Positions 14,407 to 23,469 are shown, counted from the stretch's first letter. The stretch is DNA of 53,212 bases from JAMCRM01 sp041685075 (GCA_041685075.1 JAWLGN010000003.1:1-53212); one strand, 5' to 3'. A program made the numbers and translations. The notes: a model not told the origin generated them from the letters alone.

Positions 14407-16500
14407 CTACTCCTCCTCTTCCTCTTCGCCGGCCTTGGCCGCCTTGGCCTGGGCAATAATCTTATCGGCCTGCATCTGAGGAACGAAGTCGTAGTGGCTG
14501 GGTTCCATGGTGAAACTGGCGCGCCCCTGGGTCATGGCGGTGAGGTCGCTCTGGTAGTTGAGCATCTCGGCCATGGGCACCTGGGCACGGACGATCTGGG
14601 TGCTGCCGCGGGTCTCCATGCCGGAGATGCGCCCCCGGCGCCCGTTGAGATCGCCCATCAGGTCGCCTGCATATTCCACCGGCGCCTGAATTTCGACGTT
14701 CATGATGGGCTCGAGCAGGGCCGGCTTGGCTTGCTGCATGGCGGCCTTGAACGCCTTGCGGGCGGCCAGCTTGAAGGATAGCTCCGAGGAGTCCACGTCG
14801 TGGTAGGAGCCGTCGTAGAGCACCACCTTGAAGTCCACCATGGGGTAGCCCGCGAGATACCCGTTGGCGGCGGCTTCCAGGATGCCCTTTTCGACGGCGG
14901 GGATGAAGTTCTTGGGGATGGCGCCGCCGAAGATTTCGTTGGAGAACTCGAAGTTGGCGCCCCGGGGCAACGGTTCCATCCGGATCCAGCAATCGCCGAA
15001 CTGCCCGTGGCCGCCGGTCTGCTTCTTGTGGCGCCCCTGCACGTCTGCGGTTCCGCGGATGGTTTCGCGGTAGGGAATCTTGGGGGCCTTCAGGGTCACG
15101 TCCACGCCGTAGCGCTTCTTCAGCCGGCTGACGATGATCTCCACGTGCTGCTGCCCGGTGCCGGCCAGCAGAAACTCCTTGGTTTGGGGGTCGCGGTAGA
15201 AGCGCAGCGACTGGTCTTCCTCCAGGATGCGGGCCACGGCGTTGCCCATGCGGTCCTCGTCCTGGCGGGAGTTGGCCTGGATGGCGAAGGCGATGGAGGG
15301 TTCCGGAAGCTGCACCTTGGGATAAACGATCTGGAAACCTTTCTCGGCCAGGGTGTCGCCGGTAAGGGTATCCTTCAACTTGGCCACCGCCCCGATATCG
15401 CCGGCATGAAGCTCCGGCACAGCCTCGATGTTCTTGCCGAAGGGCGAACCGATGTGGGCCAGCCGCTCGGCGCCGCCACGCTCCATGTTCACCAGGTTGG
15501 CATCGTTCTTCACCACCCCGGAGAGTACACGGAAGTACGAGATGCGCCCGGCGAAGGGGTCCGCGATGGACTTGAAGACGAAGATGGAGGGCGGATCGGA
15601 AGAGTTGATCTGGCGGGTCACCTCGTTGCCGTCCACGGTGGCGGTCACGGTGCGCTCCACCGGCGCCGGGAAGTTCTCCACCACGAAGTTCAGGAGGCGG
15701 TCGGATCCCACGTTATGGAGCGCGGCGGCGCACATCACGGGGAAGATGCGCATTTCGCGGATGCCCTGCCGCAGTCCTTCGACGATCTGCTCCGGCGAAA
15801 GGGTGCCCTTATCGAAGAACTCCTCCATGAGGGCGTCGTTGCCTTCGGCCACCATCTCGACGAGCGCATCGTGGGCCTTCTGGGCGGTTTCCTTGAGGTT
15901 GGCCGGGATCTCGCCTTCCTGCCCCACGCCATTGCCGCCGGGGGTGTAGGTGTAGGCCTTCATGCCGATCAGGTCGACCACGCCGTTGAAATCGCGCTCG
16001 CTTCCGATGGGAATCTGGATGGGCACGGCGGCGCGGCCGAAGTTGGCATGAATACTCTCCAGGGCGCGGTTGAAATCGGCGCGCTCCCGATCGAGCTTGT
16101 TCACCACCACGGCGCGCGCCAGTTTGTACTCATCGGCGAATGCCCAGACCTTCTCGGTCTGCACTTCCACACCGGCTACTCCATCCACCAGCACCAGCGC
16201 GGAATCGGCGGCCGCCAGCGCCGCGCGGGTATCGTTGATGAAAGTGTTGTACCCGGGAGTATCCAGCAGGTTGATTTTGTGCTTGCGCCATTCGACAAAG
16301 GCGGCTGCGGTGGAGATGGTGATTTTGCGCTGGATTTCCTCCTCGTCGAAATCCGTAACGGTGTTGCCCTCATCCACGTGCAACAGTCGGTTGGTGGCGC
16401 CGGCGGTGAACAAGAGGCCGGCGGAGAGCGTCGTTTTTCCGGAACCGCCGTGGCCCACTACACCAACGTTCCGAATGTCTTTGCCTTCGTAGACTTTCAC
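14407..16500 (-). CDS. Elongation factor G paralogue (EF-G-2-like)
   Basis: A 697-residue translational GTPase with the full EF-G layout: G1 GHGGSGKTT (16-24), switch region DEGNTVTDFDEEEIQRKITIS, G3 DTPGY (80-84), G4 NKLD (134-137), domain II SSDPPSIFVFKSIADPFAG, domain III, domain IV (KKQTGGHGQFGDCWIRMEPL) and domain V, then an acidic EEEEEE tail. G3 has Tyr 84 where canonical EF-G, EF-Tu and LepA carry the catalytic His, as in EF-G-2 type paralogues. No rpsL, rpsG or tuf adjoin it, so a conventional fusA probably exists elsewhere. A TAGAAT -10-like box lies at 16557-16562. Confidence 0.88.
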   Translation of the reverse strand: MKVYEGKDIRNVGVVGHGGSGKTTLSAGLLFTAGATNRLLHVDEGNTVTDFDEEEIQRKITISTAAAFVEWRKHKINLLDTPGYNTFINDTRAALAAADSALVLVDGVAGVEVQTEKVWAFADEYKLARAVVVNKLDRERADFNRALESIHANFGRAAVPIQIPIGSERDFNGVVDLIGMKAYTYTPGGNGVGQEGEIPANLKETAQKAHDALVEMVAEGNDALMEEFFDKGTLSPEQIVEGLRQGIREMRIFPVMCAAALHNVGSDRLLNFVVENFPAPVERTVTATVDGNEVTRQINSSDPPSIFVFKSIADPFAGRISYFRVLSGVVKNDANLVNMERGGAERLAHIGSPFGKNIEAVPELHAGDIGAVAKLKDTLTGDTLAEKGFQIVYPKVQLPEPSIAFAIQANSRQDEDRMGNAVARILEEDQSLRFYRDPQTKEFLLAGTGQQHVEIIVSRLKKRYGVDVTLKAPKIPYRETIRGTADVQGRHKKQTGGHGQFGDCWIRMEPLPRGANFEFSNEIFGGAIPKNFIPAVEKGILEAAANGYLAGYPMVDFKVVLYDGSYHDVDSSELSFKLAARKAFKAAMQQAKPALLEPIMNVEIQAPVEYAGDLMGDLNGRRGRISGMETRGSTQIVRAQVPMAEMLNYQSDLTAMTQGRASFTMEPSHYDFVPQMQADKIIAQAKAAKAGEEEEEE

Positions 16501-16603
16501 TGATTGTGCTCCCGGTGTTATCCGGGCGTGCCGGAAGCCCCCGGCGCGCCCGCAGTATTCTATCTTAGCGAAAAGCGGCGCACGGGTAAGGGGGTTAACC
16601 CGA

Positions 16604-17176
16604 TTACCGGCCCGTTCCCGCCGCTTTTCGGGAGCGGGCGTTCTTGCGGGCGGCCGGCTGCCTCAGCAGCTTTTCGATCTGCTCCCGCAGGTTCTTCTCC
16701 TCGTTAGCGCCGAAGAACGGATCGTCGCCCGTATACTGCCCGCGAATGGTGCCCTGGCGATCCACCAGCACGAGTTGCGGCATGAGCATCCGGAACGCCG
16801 GCGGGTGCTGCAGGTAGGAGATGGTTTCGTTGCGGTTGTTGAAACCGACGGGAAAATCGGGATGGAAACGCTTGATGAAGTCCGGCACGGTCATGTGTGC
16901 CAGGTCCTCGATGGCGGTGGCCAGCGCCTGGAAACCTCGTGGCCCGTACTCGTTCTGGAGGCGTGAAAGCAGCTTCACGGTCTCCTGGCAGTGCGGGCAG
17001 TGCGTGAGGATGAACAGCAATGCCACGACCTTGCCCCGCTGCTCGCTGAGGAGCACCTGTTTGCCGCCGTCGAGGCGGATGGCGAATTCCGGCGAGCGCC
17101 GCGGCACTTCGGCCGCCTGGAGCGTGGCCGCCAGCAGTCCGGCGCAGATCCCCAGTACCCAGATTTTCCTCGTCAT
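16604..17176 (-). CDS. Periplasmic thioredoxin-like protein (TlpA/redoxin family)
   Basis: A 190-residue exported protein. An N-terminal signal peptide (WVLGICAGLLAATLQA) precedes a thioredoxin fold with a CPHC redox pair (C60, C63) in LLFILTHCPHC, and a conserved cis-Pro region MLMPQLVLVDRQGTIRGQY. The C-terminal 30 residues are very basic (LLRQPAARKNARSRKA). TlpA/ResA-type proteins reduce disulfides or act as peroxidases in the periplasm. It stands alone between the EF-G paralogue and the HExxH gene. Confidence 0.83.
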   Translation of the reverse strand: MTRKIWVLGICAGLLAATLQAAEVPRRSPEFAIRLDGGKQVLLSEQRGKVVALLFILTHCPHCQETVKLLSRLQNEYGPRGFQALATAIEDLAHMTVPDFIKRFHPDFPVGFNNRNETISYLQHPPAFRMLMPQLVLVDRQGTIRGQYTGDDPFFGANEEKNLREQIEKLLRQPAARKNARSRKAAGTGR

Positions 17177-17251
17177 AACTCCTTTCCCCCAGTGTACTAT
17201 TCCGGAACGCCGTGCCGGGTTGGGACAGGGCTCGAACGCCGGGCCGCGCGG

Positions 17252-18475
17252 CTAGCGCTCCGATACCGGGCCGGGTCCCTCCAGACTCGAAACCACGGCA
17301 CCCTCGAGTTCCACCACGAAGCGCCCGCCGTCTCCCTCGCCGGTGAGGCGCCCGGGCGCCTCTTCCTCCACCGCCAGGCGCTGCCACTTGCCCTCGAGGA
17401 TGCGGCGGTAGAGCTGGAAGAAGCGGCGCGCCGCCTCCGGGCTGTCCCACCGGGAGGCATAGGCGAGCACGACGCACCCCTGGCCGGCGTTTTCGAGCAG
17501 CAGGTAGCGTCCGCCGCGCCAGTGGGGAGCCAGCTCGGCGGCCTCGGCCCGGCCGGCGTACTGCTCCAGCAGGACGGCGTGGTCCAGTTCGCCCAGGTGA
17601 CCATCGGCCAGTTTCTTGTAGCCGCGCGCGGAAAAACGCGGCAGCGGCGGGTCGTCAGGCACCACGTTCGAAAAGTATCTGTCCGGATGCAGCACCTGTT
17701 GGGTGGAGACGGGCGGATGACGGAAGACGCGGCTGAAGGCCTCCTGCCCGTAGCGCGTCACCATGGCCTGTTGGAAGCGCATCCCGGCGGCGTAGGGGAA
17801 CAACAGGGTGGCGCGCATGTACAGGGGCGATTTATCGAAGACCGGGTACCGGCCGGCGGCGATTTCGGCCGAGCGGCTCACCTGCTCCGCCAACTCCGGC
17901 GAGGTGCGCAGCGAGCGGCCCGTTTGCCGCGCCATGTACTCCGACATCAGCCACGTGGCGTGGCCCTCCATTACCGCCAGCCGGGCCAGGGCGCCGTCGT
18001 CGTTCTTCCTCCCCCGCTTGATGAAACGCTCCAGGTTGAAGCTCTGGTCGGCGAGCGCGTGGGCCAGCTCGTGGACCAGGGCGGGGTGATGAGTGGCGGA
18101 GGGCGCCGCATCGCTCAGATAGAGGCGCTTGCGGGTGAAATCGTAGAAGGCGGCGGCCTGTTCGGTGAGCAGGTCGACGGTGTTGGCCGCCAGGTCGAAA
18201 TCCGGCGGCACCAGCCCCAGTTTTTTCAGCGTCAGTTCCTCGGCCCGGATCTCCTCGGGGGTGGCGGTTTCGCGGATGCGCTGGCGCAGGAACGCAGCCA
18301 CTTTGTCCCGGCTGATGGTCTCGCAGGCCACCGGCCGCCGCGTCTTCAAGCCGGATATGCCGCTCAGTTCCCCGAGGATGCGCCCGGTTTCGGCGGGGTC
18401 GCATAAAGGAGCCGGGGCCGGCTCGGCGGCGGAGAGCCACGCGGCGCCCAGCAGCAGGGGTATCAGGCGCCCCAT
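17252..18475 (-). CDS. Exported HExxH zinc-metallopeptidase-like protein
   Basis: A 407-residue secreted protein (signal MGRLIPLLLGAAWLSAAEP). The zincin helix ALVHELAHALADQ has H135-E136-x2-H139, and a third-ligand-like Glu appears at E170 in AVMEGHATWLMSEY. This ExxA pattern about 30 residues downstream is like gluzincins. The rest (DFDLAANTVDLLTEQAAAFYDFTRKRLYL, QQVLHPDRYFSN) matches uncharacterised proteins of this type, but I cannot name the family. It overlaps the 3' end of the MFS gene by 13 bases and is read in the same direction after it. Confidence 0.7.
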   Translation of the reverse strand: MGRLIPLLLGAAWLSAAEPAPAPLCDPAETGRILGELSGISGLKTRRPVACETISRDKVAAFLRQRIRETATPEEIRAEELTLKKLGLVPPDFDLAANTVDLLTEQAAAFYDFTRKRLYLSDAAPSATHHPALVHELAHALADQSFNLERFIKRGRKNDDGALARLAVMEGHATWLMSEYMARQTGRSLRTSPELAEQVSRSAEIAAGRYPVFDKSPLYMRATLLFPYAAGMRFQQAMVTRYGQEAFSRVFRHPPVSTQQVLHPDRYFSNVVPDDPPLPRFSARGYKKLADGHLGELDHAVLLEQYAGRAEAAELAPHWRGGRYLLLENAGQGCVVLAYASRWDSPEAARRFFQLYRRILEGKWQRLAVEEEAPGRLTGEGDGGRFVVELEGAVVSSLEGPGPVSER

Positions 18476-19809
18476 CGGGTCCTCTCGGCGGGCATCACGG
18501 CGCGGAAGACCGCCGAGGCGGCCAGCAGCAGGGCGCCGCCCGCCATCACCGTCGCGCGCGCTCCCCAGGCGTGCGCCATGGCGCCCGCCGCCAGGCTGCC
18601 AAAGGGGCCCAGCCCCACCACCGTCATGGAATAGAGCGACATGACCCGGCCGCGGTAGTGGTCCGGAATGCTGGTCTGGATCAGGGTGTTGGCCGAGGCC
18701 ATCTGGCGCATGACGCTATAGCCCAGTACCGGCATGATGGCCATGGAAAACCAGAACCAGGGAGAGAGCGCGAACGCCATGAAAGCCACTCCCGCGGTGG
18801 CGGCGCTGTAGAAGATTACGGTGGGCAGTCCGTCGGTACGGGCACGCCCGGCCAGCACCAACGTCCCCACTACCGCGCCCACCCCCATGGCGCCGAGCAG
18901 GAAGCCCATCCCCTGGGAGCCGCGCCCGAAGACCTCGTCGGCGAAAAACGGCATCAGCACCACGGCGGGCATCCCGGAGATGGTGCTGGCGGCCATCATA
19001 GCCAGCAGGGTGCGCACCGCCGAGTGGCGCCAGGCGTAGCGGAACCCGTCTACCAGGTGGCACCAGGGCGACTCCGTCACCTTGCGGGTGAAGGGCGGCA
19101 GCCGCATGGCCGCCAGGCCCCCGATGACCGCCAGAAAACTCACCGCGTTCACCGCGAAACAGACGCCCTCCCCTACCGCGGCTACCAGCACTCCCGCGGT
19201 CCCCGGCCCCACCACCCGGGCGGCGTTGAAGATCGCGGAGTTGAGCGAAATGGCGCTGAGCAGATCCTCCTTGCCGGTCATCTGGATGATGAGGGACTGC
19301 CGGGCCGGCATGTCGAAGGCGTTGATGCAGCCCAGCGTCAGGGCCAGCGCCAGGACGTGCCACACCTCCACCCTTCCGGAAAGCGTCAGGATGGCCAGCA
19401 TGGCAGCCTGTAACATGGCCGCCGTTTGGGTGAGGATGACCAGCTTGTGGCGGGAGTAGCGGTCCGACGCCAGCCCGCCCAGCGGCCCCAGTGCGAAGAC
19501 CGGAATCTGCGAGCAGAACCAGGCCGTGCCCAGCAGCAGCTCCGAGTGCGTCAGGCGATAGACCAGCCACGCCTGCGCCACATTCTGCATCCAGGTGCCG
19601 ACCAGGGAAATGATCTGCCCGGAAATGAAGAGGCGGAAATTGCGGTGCCGCAGCGCCCGGAAGGTCTGACGCAATCCTCCCCGCGTACCGCCCGGAGGCA
19701 GGCCCGCTGCGGATTGCAGGTCCGATTCGGTGGAATGCTCGGGCAGGACAAACGAAGACTCCGTGCCCTCTTGCCCCGGCACTGGTGCGGCCATTCTCCA
19801 TCCCAGCAT
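18463..19809 (-). CDS. MFS transporter, MFS_3/EntS-like
   Basis: A 448-residue inner-membrane permease with about 12 membrane segments. The first loop is typical: FRLFISGQIISLVGTWMQNV, then AWLVYRLTHSELLLG, GPLGGLASDRYSRHKLVI (motif A) and FDMPARQSLIIQMTG. This is the EntS-like group that includes enterobactin and macrolide exporters. A 45-residue soluble N-terminal extension precedes the first segment. Substrate cannot be told. Probably co-transcribed with the HExxH gene downstream. Confidence 0.87.
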   Translation of the reverse strand: MLGWRMAAPVPGQEGTESSFVLPEHSTESDLQSAAGLPPGGTRGGLRQTFRALRHRNFRLFISGQIISLVGTWMQNVAQAWLVYRLTHSELLLGTAWFCSQIPVFALGPLGGLASDRYSRHKLVILTQTAAMLQAAMLAILTLSGRVEVWHVLALALTLGCINAFDMPARQSLIIQMTGKEDLLSAISLNSAIFNAARVVGPGTAGVLVAAVGEGVCFAVNAVSFLAVIGGLAAMRLPPFTRKVTESPWCHLVDGFRYAWRHSAVRTLLAMMAASTISGMPAVVLMPFFADEVFGRGSQGMGFLLGAMGVGAVVGTLVLAGRARTDGLPTVIFYSAATAGVAFMAFALSPWFWFSMAIMPVLGYSVMRQMASANTLIQTSIPDHYRGRVMSLYSMTVVGLGPFGSLAAGAMAHAWGARATVMAGGALLLAASAVFRAVMPAERTRWGA

Positions 19810-19884
19810 AGCGCGCTACAATGGAACAGCAAATTCGGCGCGGCCGTTTCCGCGGCTCGCGTTGCCCACACAGGAGAGTCCTTT

Positions 19885-20046
19885 TTGGCCGAAGAGAAGA
19901 CTACCGAAGAGACGATGGTTGAAGAGAAGACCTACAAAGCGGAGTATCTGGGAAGCGGCACTTTCGTGATTACCAAGCCCAAGCGGAAACGCTCGAAGGC
20001 GCGGCAGGCGAAGTTGCGGCATCCGCAGCGCGGCGCCCGCAAGTAG
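19885..20046 (+). CDS. Small basic-tailed hypothetical protein
   Basis: A 53-residue protein. I prefer the TTG at 19885 because GGAG lies eight bases upstream; an ATG at 19915 (MVEEKTYKAEYLG) is the alternative. Acidic Glu/Thr-rich start, a short beta-like stretch (YKAEYLGSGTFVITK) and a highly basic end (KPKRKRSKARQAKLRH) suggest nucleic-acid or ribosome contact. No family recognised. A TACAAT box at 19815-19820 may be its promoter. Confidence 0.55.
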   Translation: MAEEKTTEETMVEEKTYKAEYLGSGTFVITKPKRKRSKARQAKLRHPQRGARK

Positions 20047-20058
20047 CGGCGCCGCGTT

Positions 20059-20181
20059 TCAGCGCCGCGTCCGCTCGCCGGCGATCACCCGAAACAGCGC
20101 GGCCAGGGCCGCCCGCTGCAACACGAATGCGGTGGCGAAACTGCCCGCCACGGTGACGCCGATCACGAGGGCTTCCATCAT
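20059..20181 (-). CDS. Putative 40-residue membrane peptide
   Basis: Reading the reverse strand from two adjacent ATGs (20181 and 20178) gives a 40-residue peptide: MMEALVIGVTVAGSFATAFV followed by LQRAALAALFRVIAGERTRR. It is one hydrophobic helix with a positively charged end. A GAGGTAGG purine stretch lies immediately before the start. The clean start, membrane helix and stop before the neighbouring gene support a real small gene, but there is no family match. Confidence 0.42.
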   Translation of the reverse strand: MMEALVIGVTVAGSFATAFVLQRAALAALFRVIAGERTRR

Positions 20182-20550
20182 CCTACCTCGTCTGAAATTA
20201 ATGCAATTGAATTACCAAGCGGCCTGCCGGCCTGCATTCCTCTATCGGAAGGCCGCGCGCCCGGCTTTAGGCGGGGCGGGGAAGAAAAAAAGACCGGGGG
20301 AGGGAAGCCGGCCTGGCAGGTGAGATCGCTCTTCCAATCGAGCGGGTGGGAGAGTTGGGTGGGCCATTGGCGGGTGGTTGCGGGGAATGAAACGGGGACC
20401 GGATTCCCTCTCCGCCTCTACGATATGGGGGCAGCGGGTGCTTTTCTCCGCTCTATCCCGCTAAATGGTTGAATTCAGGGTTATTAAATTTTTTCGACAG
20501 GCGTGATTCCGATCGTGTGGGTCCCCCCCCGGACAGGCACGCCGTGTGAC
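20182..20550. other. Intergenic region without a supported gene
   Basis: About 370 bases between the 40-residue peptide gene and thiG. It holds an AT-richer start (20190-20215), a purine-rich run near 20280 and 20300, an AT stretch TTATTAAATTTTTTCGACA near 20480-20500 and an eight-C run at 20523-20530. I see no THI-box riboswitch and no convincing ORF. Confidence 0.5.
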
Positions 20551-20556
20551 TACAAT
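20551..20556 (+). promoter_or_regulatory. -10 box of thiG, apparently leaderless
   Basis: TACAAT ends five bases before the ATG of thiG, so transcription would begin on or next to the start codon. No Shine-Dalgarno and no clear -35 are seen. Confidence 0.45.
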
Positions 20557-20561
20557 TGAAC

Positions 20562-21341
20562 ATGTCTCAGAAGCTGACCATAGCCGGGCGCGCATTCGCG
20601 TCGCGCCTGATCGTCGGAACGGGCAAGTATCGAACCTTTGAGGAAATGCGGCGCTGCCACGAGGCCTCCGGGACCGACATGGTGACCGTCGCGGTGCGCC
20701 GCGTCAACCTGACCGACCGCACCAAGGAATCTTTACTCGACTACATCGACCGCTCCCGCATTTTTATCCTCCCGAACACCGCCGCCTGCTATACCGCCGA
20801 GGACGCTATCCGGACCGCGATGCTGGCTCGTGAAGTAGGGCTTTCCAACTGGATCAAGCTGGAGGTCATCGGCGACGAGAAGACACTGTTTCCGGACAAC
20901 GAGGGGTTGCTGGAGGCCACCCGGGTGCTGGTGAAGGAAGGCTTCGTGGTTCTGCCTTACACCAACGACGACGTGGTCAACGCGCGCAAGTTGATCGACG
21001 CCGGCGCCGCCGCGGTGATGCCTCTGGCCGCGCCCATCGGCTCGGGGATGGGGGTGCAGAACCCCGCCAATCTGCGCATCATGAGGGAGATGATCACGGA
21101 GGTGCCGCTCATCGTGGATGCGGGCGTGGGGACCGCCTCCGACGCCGCCGTGGCCATGGAACTGGGCGCCGACGGGGTGCTCATGAATACCGCCATCGCC
21201 CTGGCCGACGACGCCGTCAAGATGGCCACCGCGATGAAACTGGCGGTGGAGGCCGGGCGCCTGGCCTATGAAGCCGGGCGCATGCCGCGCAAGCTCTACG
21301 CGTCGGCCAGCAGTCCCCTGACCGGCGTCGTCGGGCGTTAG
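20562..21341 (+). CDS. thiG: Thiazole synthase
   Basis: A 259-residue TIM-barrel enzyme that forms the thiazole phosphate of thiamine from deoxyxylulose phosphate, dehydroglycine and ThiS thiocarboxylate. Family motifs: RLIVGTGKYRTFEEM, TVAVRRVNL, LPNTAACYTAEDA, the Schiff-base Lys in NWIKLEVIGDEKTL, PLAAPIGSGMGVQNP and VDAGVGTASDAA. ATG at 20562 chosen over TTG at 20556. Unusually, thiS, thiF, thiH/thiO and thiE are not adjacent; they must be elsewhere. No TPP riboswitch was recognised upstream. Confidence 0.96.
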   Translation: MSQKLTIAGRAFASRLIVGTGKYRTFEEMRRCHEASGTDMVTVAVRRVNLTDRTKESLLDYIDRSRIFILPNTAACYTAEDAIRTAMLAREVGLSNWIKLEVIGDEKTLFPDNEGLLEATRVLVKEGFVVLPYTNDDVVNARKLIDAGAAAVMPLAAPIGSGMGVQNPANLRIMREMITEVPLIVDAGVGTASDAAVAMELGADGVLMNTAIALADDAVKMATAMKLAVEAGRLAYEAGRMPRKLYASASSPLTGVVGR

Positions 21342-21357
21342 GCGAACCGGCAGCCGG

Positions 21358-22836
21358 CTAGGGGACCGGCTGTCGCGTCTCGGCCGGAGCCGTGGGTATC
21401 CCGATGACCTCTCCCGTGATGACCAGTTCCACGCGGCGGTTCAGGCTGCGCCCCTCGGGTGTTTCGTTCGACGCCACCGGGTCGTCCTCTCCCAGGCCGA
21501 CCGAGGCGATGCGTTCGGCCGGGATGCCCTGCTGCACCAGGAAATTGCGCACCGCGTCGGCGCGCGCCTGCGAGAGCGACAGGTTGTAGGCCGGGGCGCC
21601 GGCGTTATCGGTGTGGCCTTCCAGGCGCAGAAGCAGCCCGGGATAGGCCAGCAGGATGCCGGCCGCTCGGGCGAGGCTTTCGCGAGCGGCGGGCCGCAGG
21701 GTGGCGCGGTCGAAATCGAAGAAGACATCGCCGATGCTGATGAGGATGCCGCGGGGCGTCTCGCGGGCCTCCAGGATGGCGGCGAGCTGCTCGACCAGGC
21801 GGCGGCGCAACTGGTCGCGTTCGCTGAGGGCCTGGCGGGCGGCGGCGCGGGCGCTGGCGGCCTCGGCCTGCGCGGCCTGGCGGTCAGCATCGGCAATGCG
21901 GGCCTGGGCCAGGGCCTCGCGGCGGGCCTCTTCGGCGCGCTCGGCTTCGGCGGTCAGGCGGGCGGCCTCCTGGCGCGCTTCGTCGATGGCGGCGCGCTGA
22001 CCGGCCTCCTGCTCGGCCTCCATGCGCCCGAGGGCCAGCAGGCGGGCATCCTCGGCCGTCTGGGTGGCCGCCCGCGCGGTGGTTGCCACGGCGCGCTCGT
22101 TACGGCTCCCCATGGCCCAGTAGCGGCGCGCGGTGTCGAGTTGGCTCAGCGCGGTGGAGAGGGTATCGACGGAGTAGCGATTGGCACCCGCCTGCTGCGC
22201 GATCCGTACGGCATTTTCGGCCTGCGCCAGCTCCGGCGGGCGGGTCGTCTCGGGCTCCACCGGCTGAAACTGCGACCGGTCCGTTACATAGACCCCGCGC
22301 GGCAGCAGTTCATAGTGCGCCATCACCGTGGTGGTCTCCCCGCTGGTGTCCCCCCGGACGGCGTTTTCCAGCACCACGGCATCGCTCGGCCGGCTGACCG
22401 CGAAATACGGCTCGGCAGTCAGCAGCAGGCCGAAGGTCTGGAGCGGGGTGGTGGTTTGAAGCCGGCCCCTGCCATTCCGGACAGCCACTTCGCCGAGATT
22501 CTCCGGCCGGCCCTGGGGCGTGATGGCCCAAAGCACGTAGGTCAGGTACTCGGGACCGAACCGGTTCGCCGGGGCCAGGTTCTCGAAGCGAGCGTCGATG
22601 CGGGTGGCGCCCTCGCGGTTGTCCACCCGCGCTTCCCCGCCGGCGGCGGGCAGTAAGTGGGTGCCGCGGAAATCCACCCGCGTGGTTCCTTCCACCCGGC
22701 TGTAGTTCACCGCCGGAATGGTCCGCTCCACTACGTTGATCTGCGCTCGATAGATGGGGACGGCCCGGGCTGCTCCGGGCTGCCCCTGGGGCGCCAGCAG
22801 GCCCGACGCCACGATCAGGAGTGCTGTGGAAATCAT
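21358..22836 (-). CDS. OmpA-family outer-membrane/peptidoglycan-linking protein
   Basis: A 492-residue exported protein. The start at 22836 (signal MISTALLIVASGLLA) has GGGGAGG four bases upstream; longer in-frame starts lack signals. Residues up to about 220 are a beta-rich unassigned domain, about 225-375 is a coiled coil rich in Ala/Glu/Arg, and the last 115 are an OmpA C-terminal domain: FFDFDRATLRPAARESL, LLRLEGHTDNAG, SQARADAVRNFLV and SLNRRVELVI, which binds diaminopimelate in peptidoglycan. Likely anchors the outer membrane to the wall. Confidence 0.86.
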   Translation of the reverse strand: MISTALLIVASGLLAPQGQPGAARAVPIYRAQINVVERTIPAVNYSRVEGTTRVDFRGTHLLPAAGGEARVDNREGATRIDARFENLAPANRFGPEYLTYVLWAITPQGRPENLGEVAVRNGRGRLQTTTPLQTFGLLLTAEPYFAVSRPSDAVVLENAVRGDTSGETTTVMAHYELLPRGVYVTDRSQFQPVEPETTRPPELAQAENAVRIAQQAGANRYSVDTLSTALSQLDTARRYWAMGSRNERAVATTARAATQTAEDARLLALGRMEAEQEAGQRAAIDEARQEAARLTAEAERAEEARREALAQARIADADRQAAQAEAASARAAARQALSERDQLRRRLVEQLAAILEARETPRGILISIGDVFFDFDRATLRPAARESLARAAGILLAYPGLLLRLEGHTDNAGAPAYNLSLSQARADAVRNFLVQQGIPAERIASVGLGEDDPVASNETPEGRSLNRRVELVITGEVIGIPTAPAETRQPVP

Positions 22837-23112
22837 GATTCCTCCCCTACGGGGCGGTGCAACCGGCCTGCCGATGCTGGAGTTTACGCCCGTGCAGCGG
22901 ATCCCTTCGAAGCTCGCCGGTGCGGTTCCACGCAACCGCGGAGTAGCCGGCGGCGCCGACGTCCGGCTGCCAGCCGGAGTTGCTCCGTATTTGTTTCCGC
23001 AGACGTCCGGAGCGCATTGCGCAAACTCCTAAGATCGTGGCTAAGAGCTTTTGTATCATTGATTTTTGCGCTATGACCGGAGCCCGGGATCGGGTAGACT
23101 GTAGTAACACAC

Positions 23113-23421
23113 ATGAGTCGGCAGCAGGGGACTGACGTCCTCACCAACACCGGGGAGCTTCGCCCCCAGGCACTGGGCGAAGTGCGATCCGTCGTCAAAC
23201 AGATCGTCAGTGTTCAGGAGAGCATGCAGGCAGTTCTGGCAGGTCTGACGAAGCTTGCCAGCGGAACCGAGGAACAGGTTCGGGAAATCGCCTCGCGGGT
23301 GGAGGACCTCAAACGCGTCCAGCGAGAGCTGGTGGCGGCGCACCACCAGGCCGAAGAGAAGATGGACGCGCTGATCGCCGTAGTGGATGACCTGGTGCGG
23401 CGGAAGAAAAGCGGATGTTAG
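23113..23421 (+). CDS. Hypothetical coiled-coil protein
   Basis: A 102-residue soluble protein that is nearly all heptad-patterned helix (VKQIVSVQESMQAVLAGLTKL, ASRVEDLKRVQRELVAAHH, EKMDALIAVVDDLVR). No family recognised. A TAGACT -10-like box lies at 23095-23100, 12 bases before the ATG. Probably a small scaffold or phasin-like helical protein; the latter is a guess from shape only. tgt follows 48 bases later. Confidence 0.6.
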   Translation: MSRQQGTDVLTNTGELRPQALGEVRSVVKQIVSVQESMQAVLAGLTKLASGTEEQVREIASRVEDLKRVQRELVAAHHQAEEKMDALIAVVDDLVRRKKSGC

Positions 23422-23469
23422 GCCCGCCTCAGGCCCCCGGCAGGTCCGCAGGTTATCATCGTTGGTATC

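Noticed and set aside
14800..16503. 567-residue open frame opposite the EF-G paralogue
   Set aside because: Codon-position mirror of a GC-rich gene; His/Gly/Val-rich composition and no motif.
20523..20530. Run of eight C as a phase-variation tract for thiG
   Set aside because: It lies outside the coding sequence and not in a clear promoter spacer; biosynthetic thiG is an unlikely target.
20182..20550. TPP riboswitch upstream of thiG
   Set aside because: I could not find the conserved CUGAGA and ACCUGA-type elements at suitable spacing.
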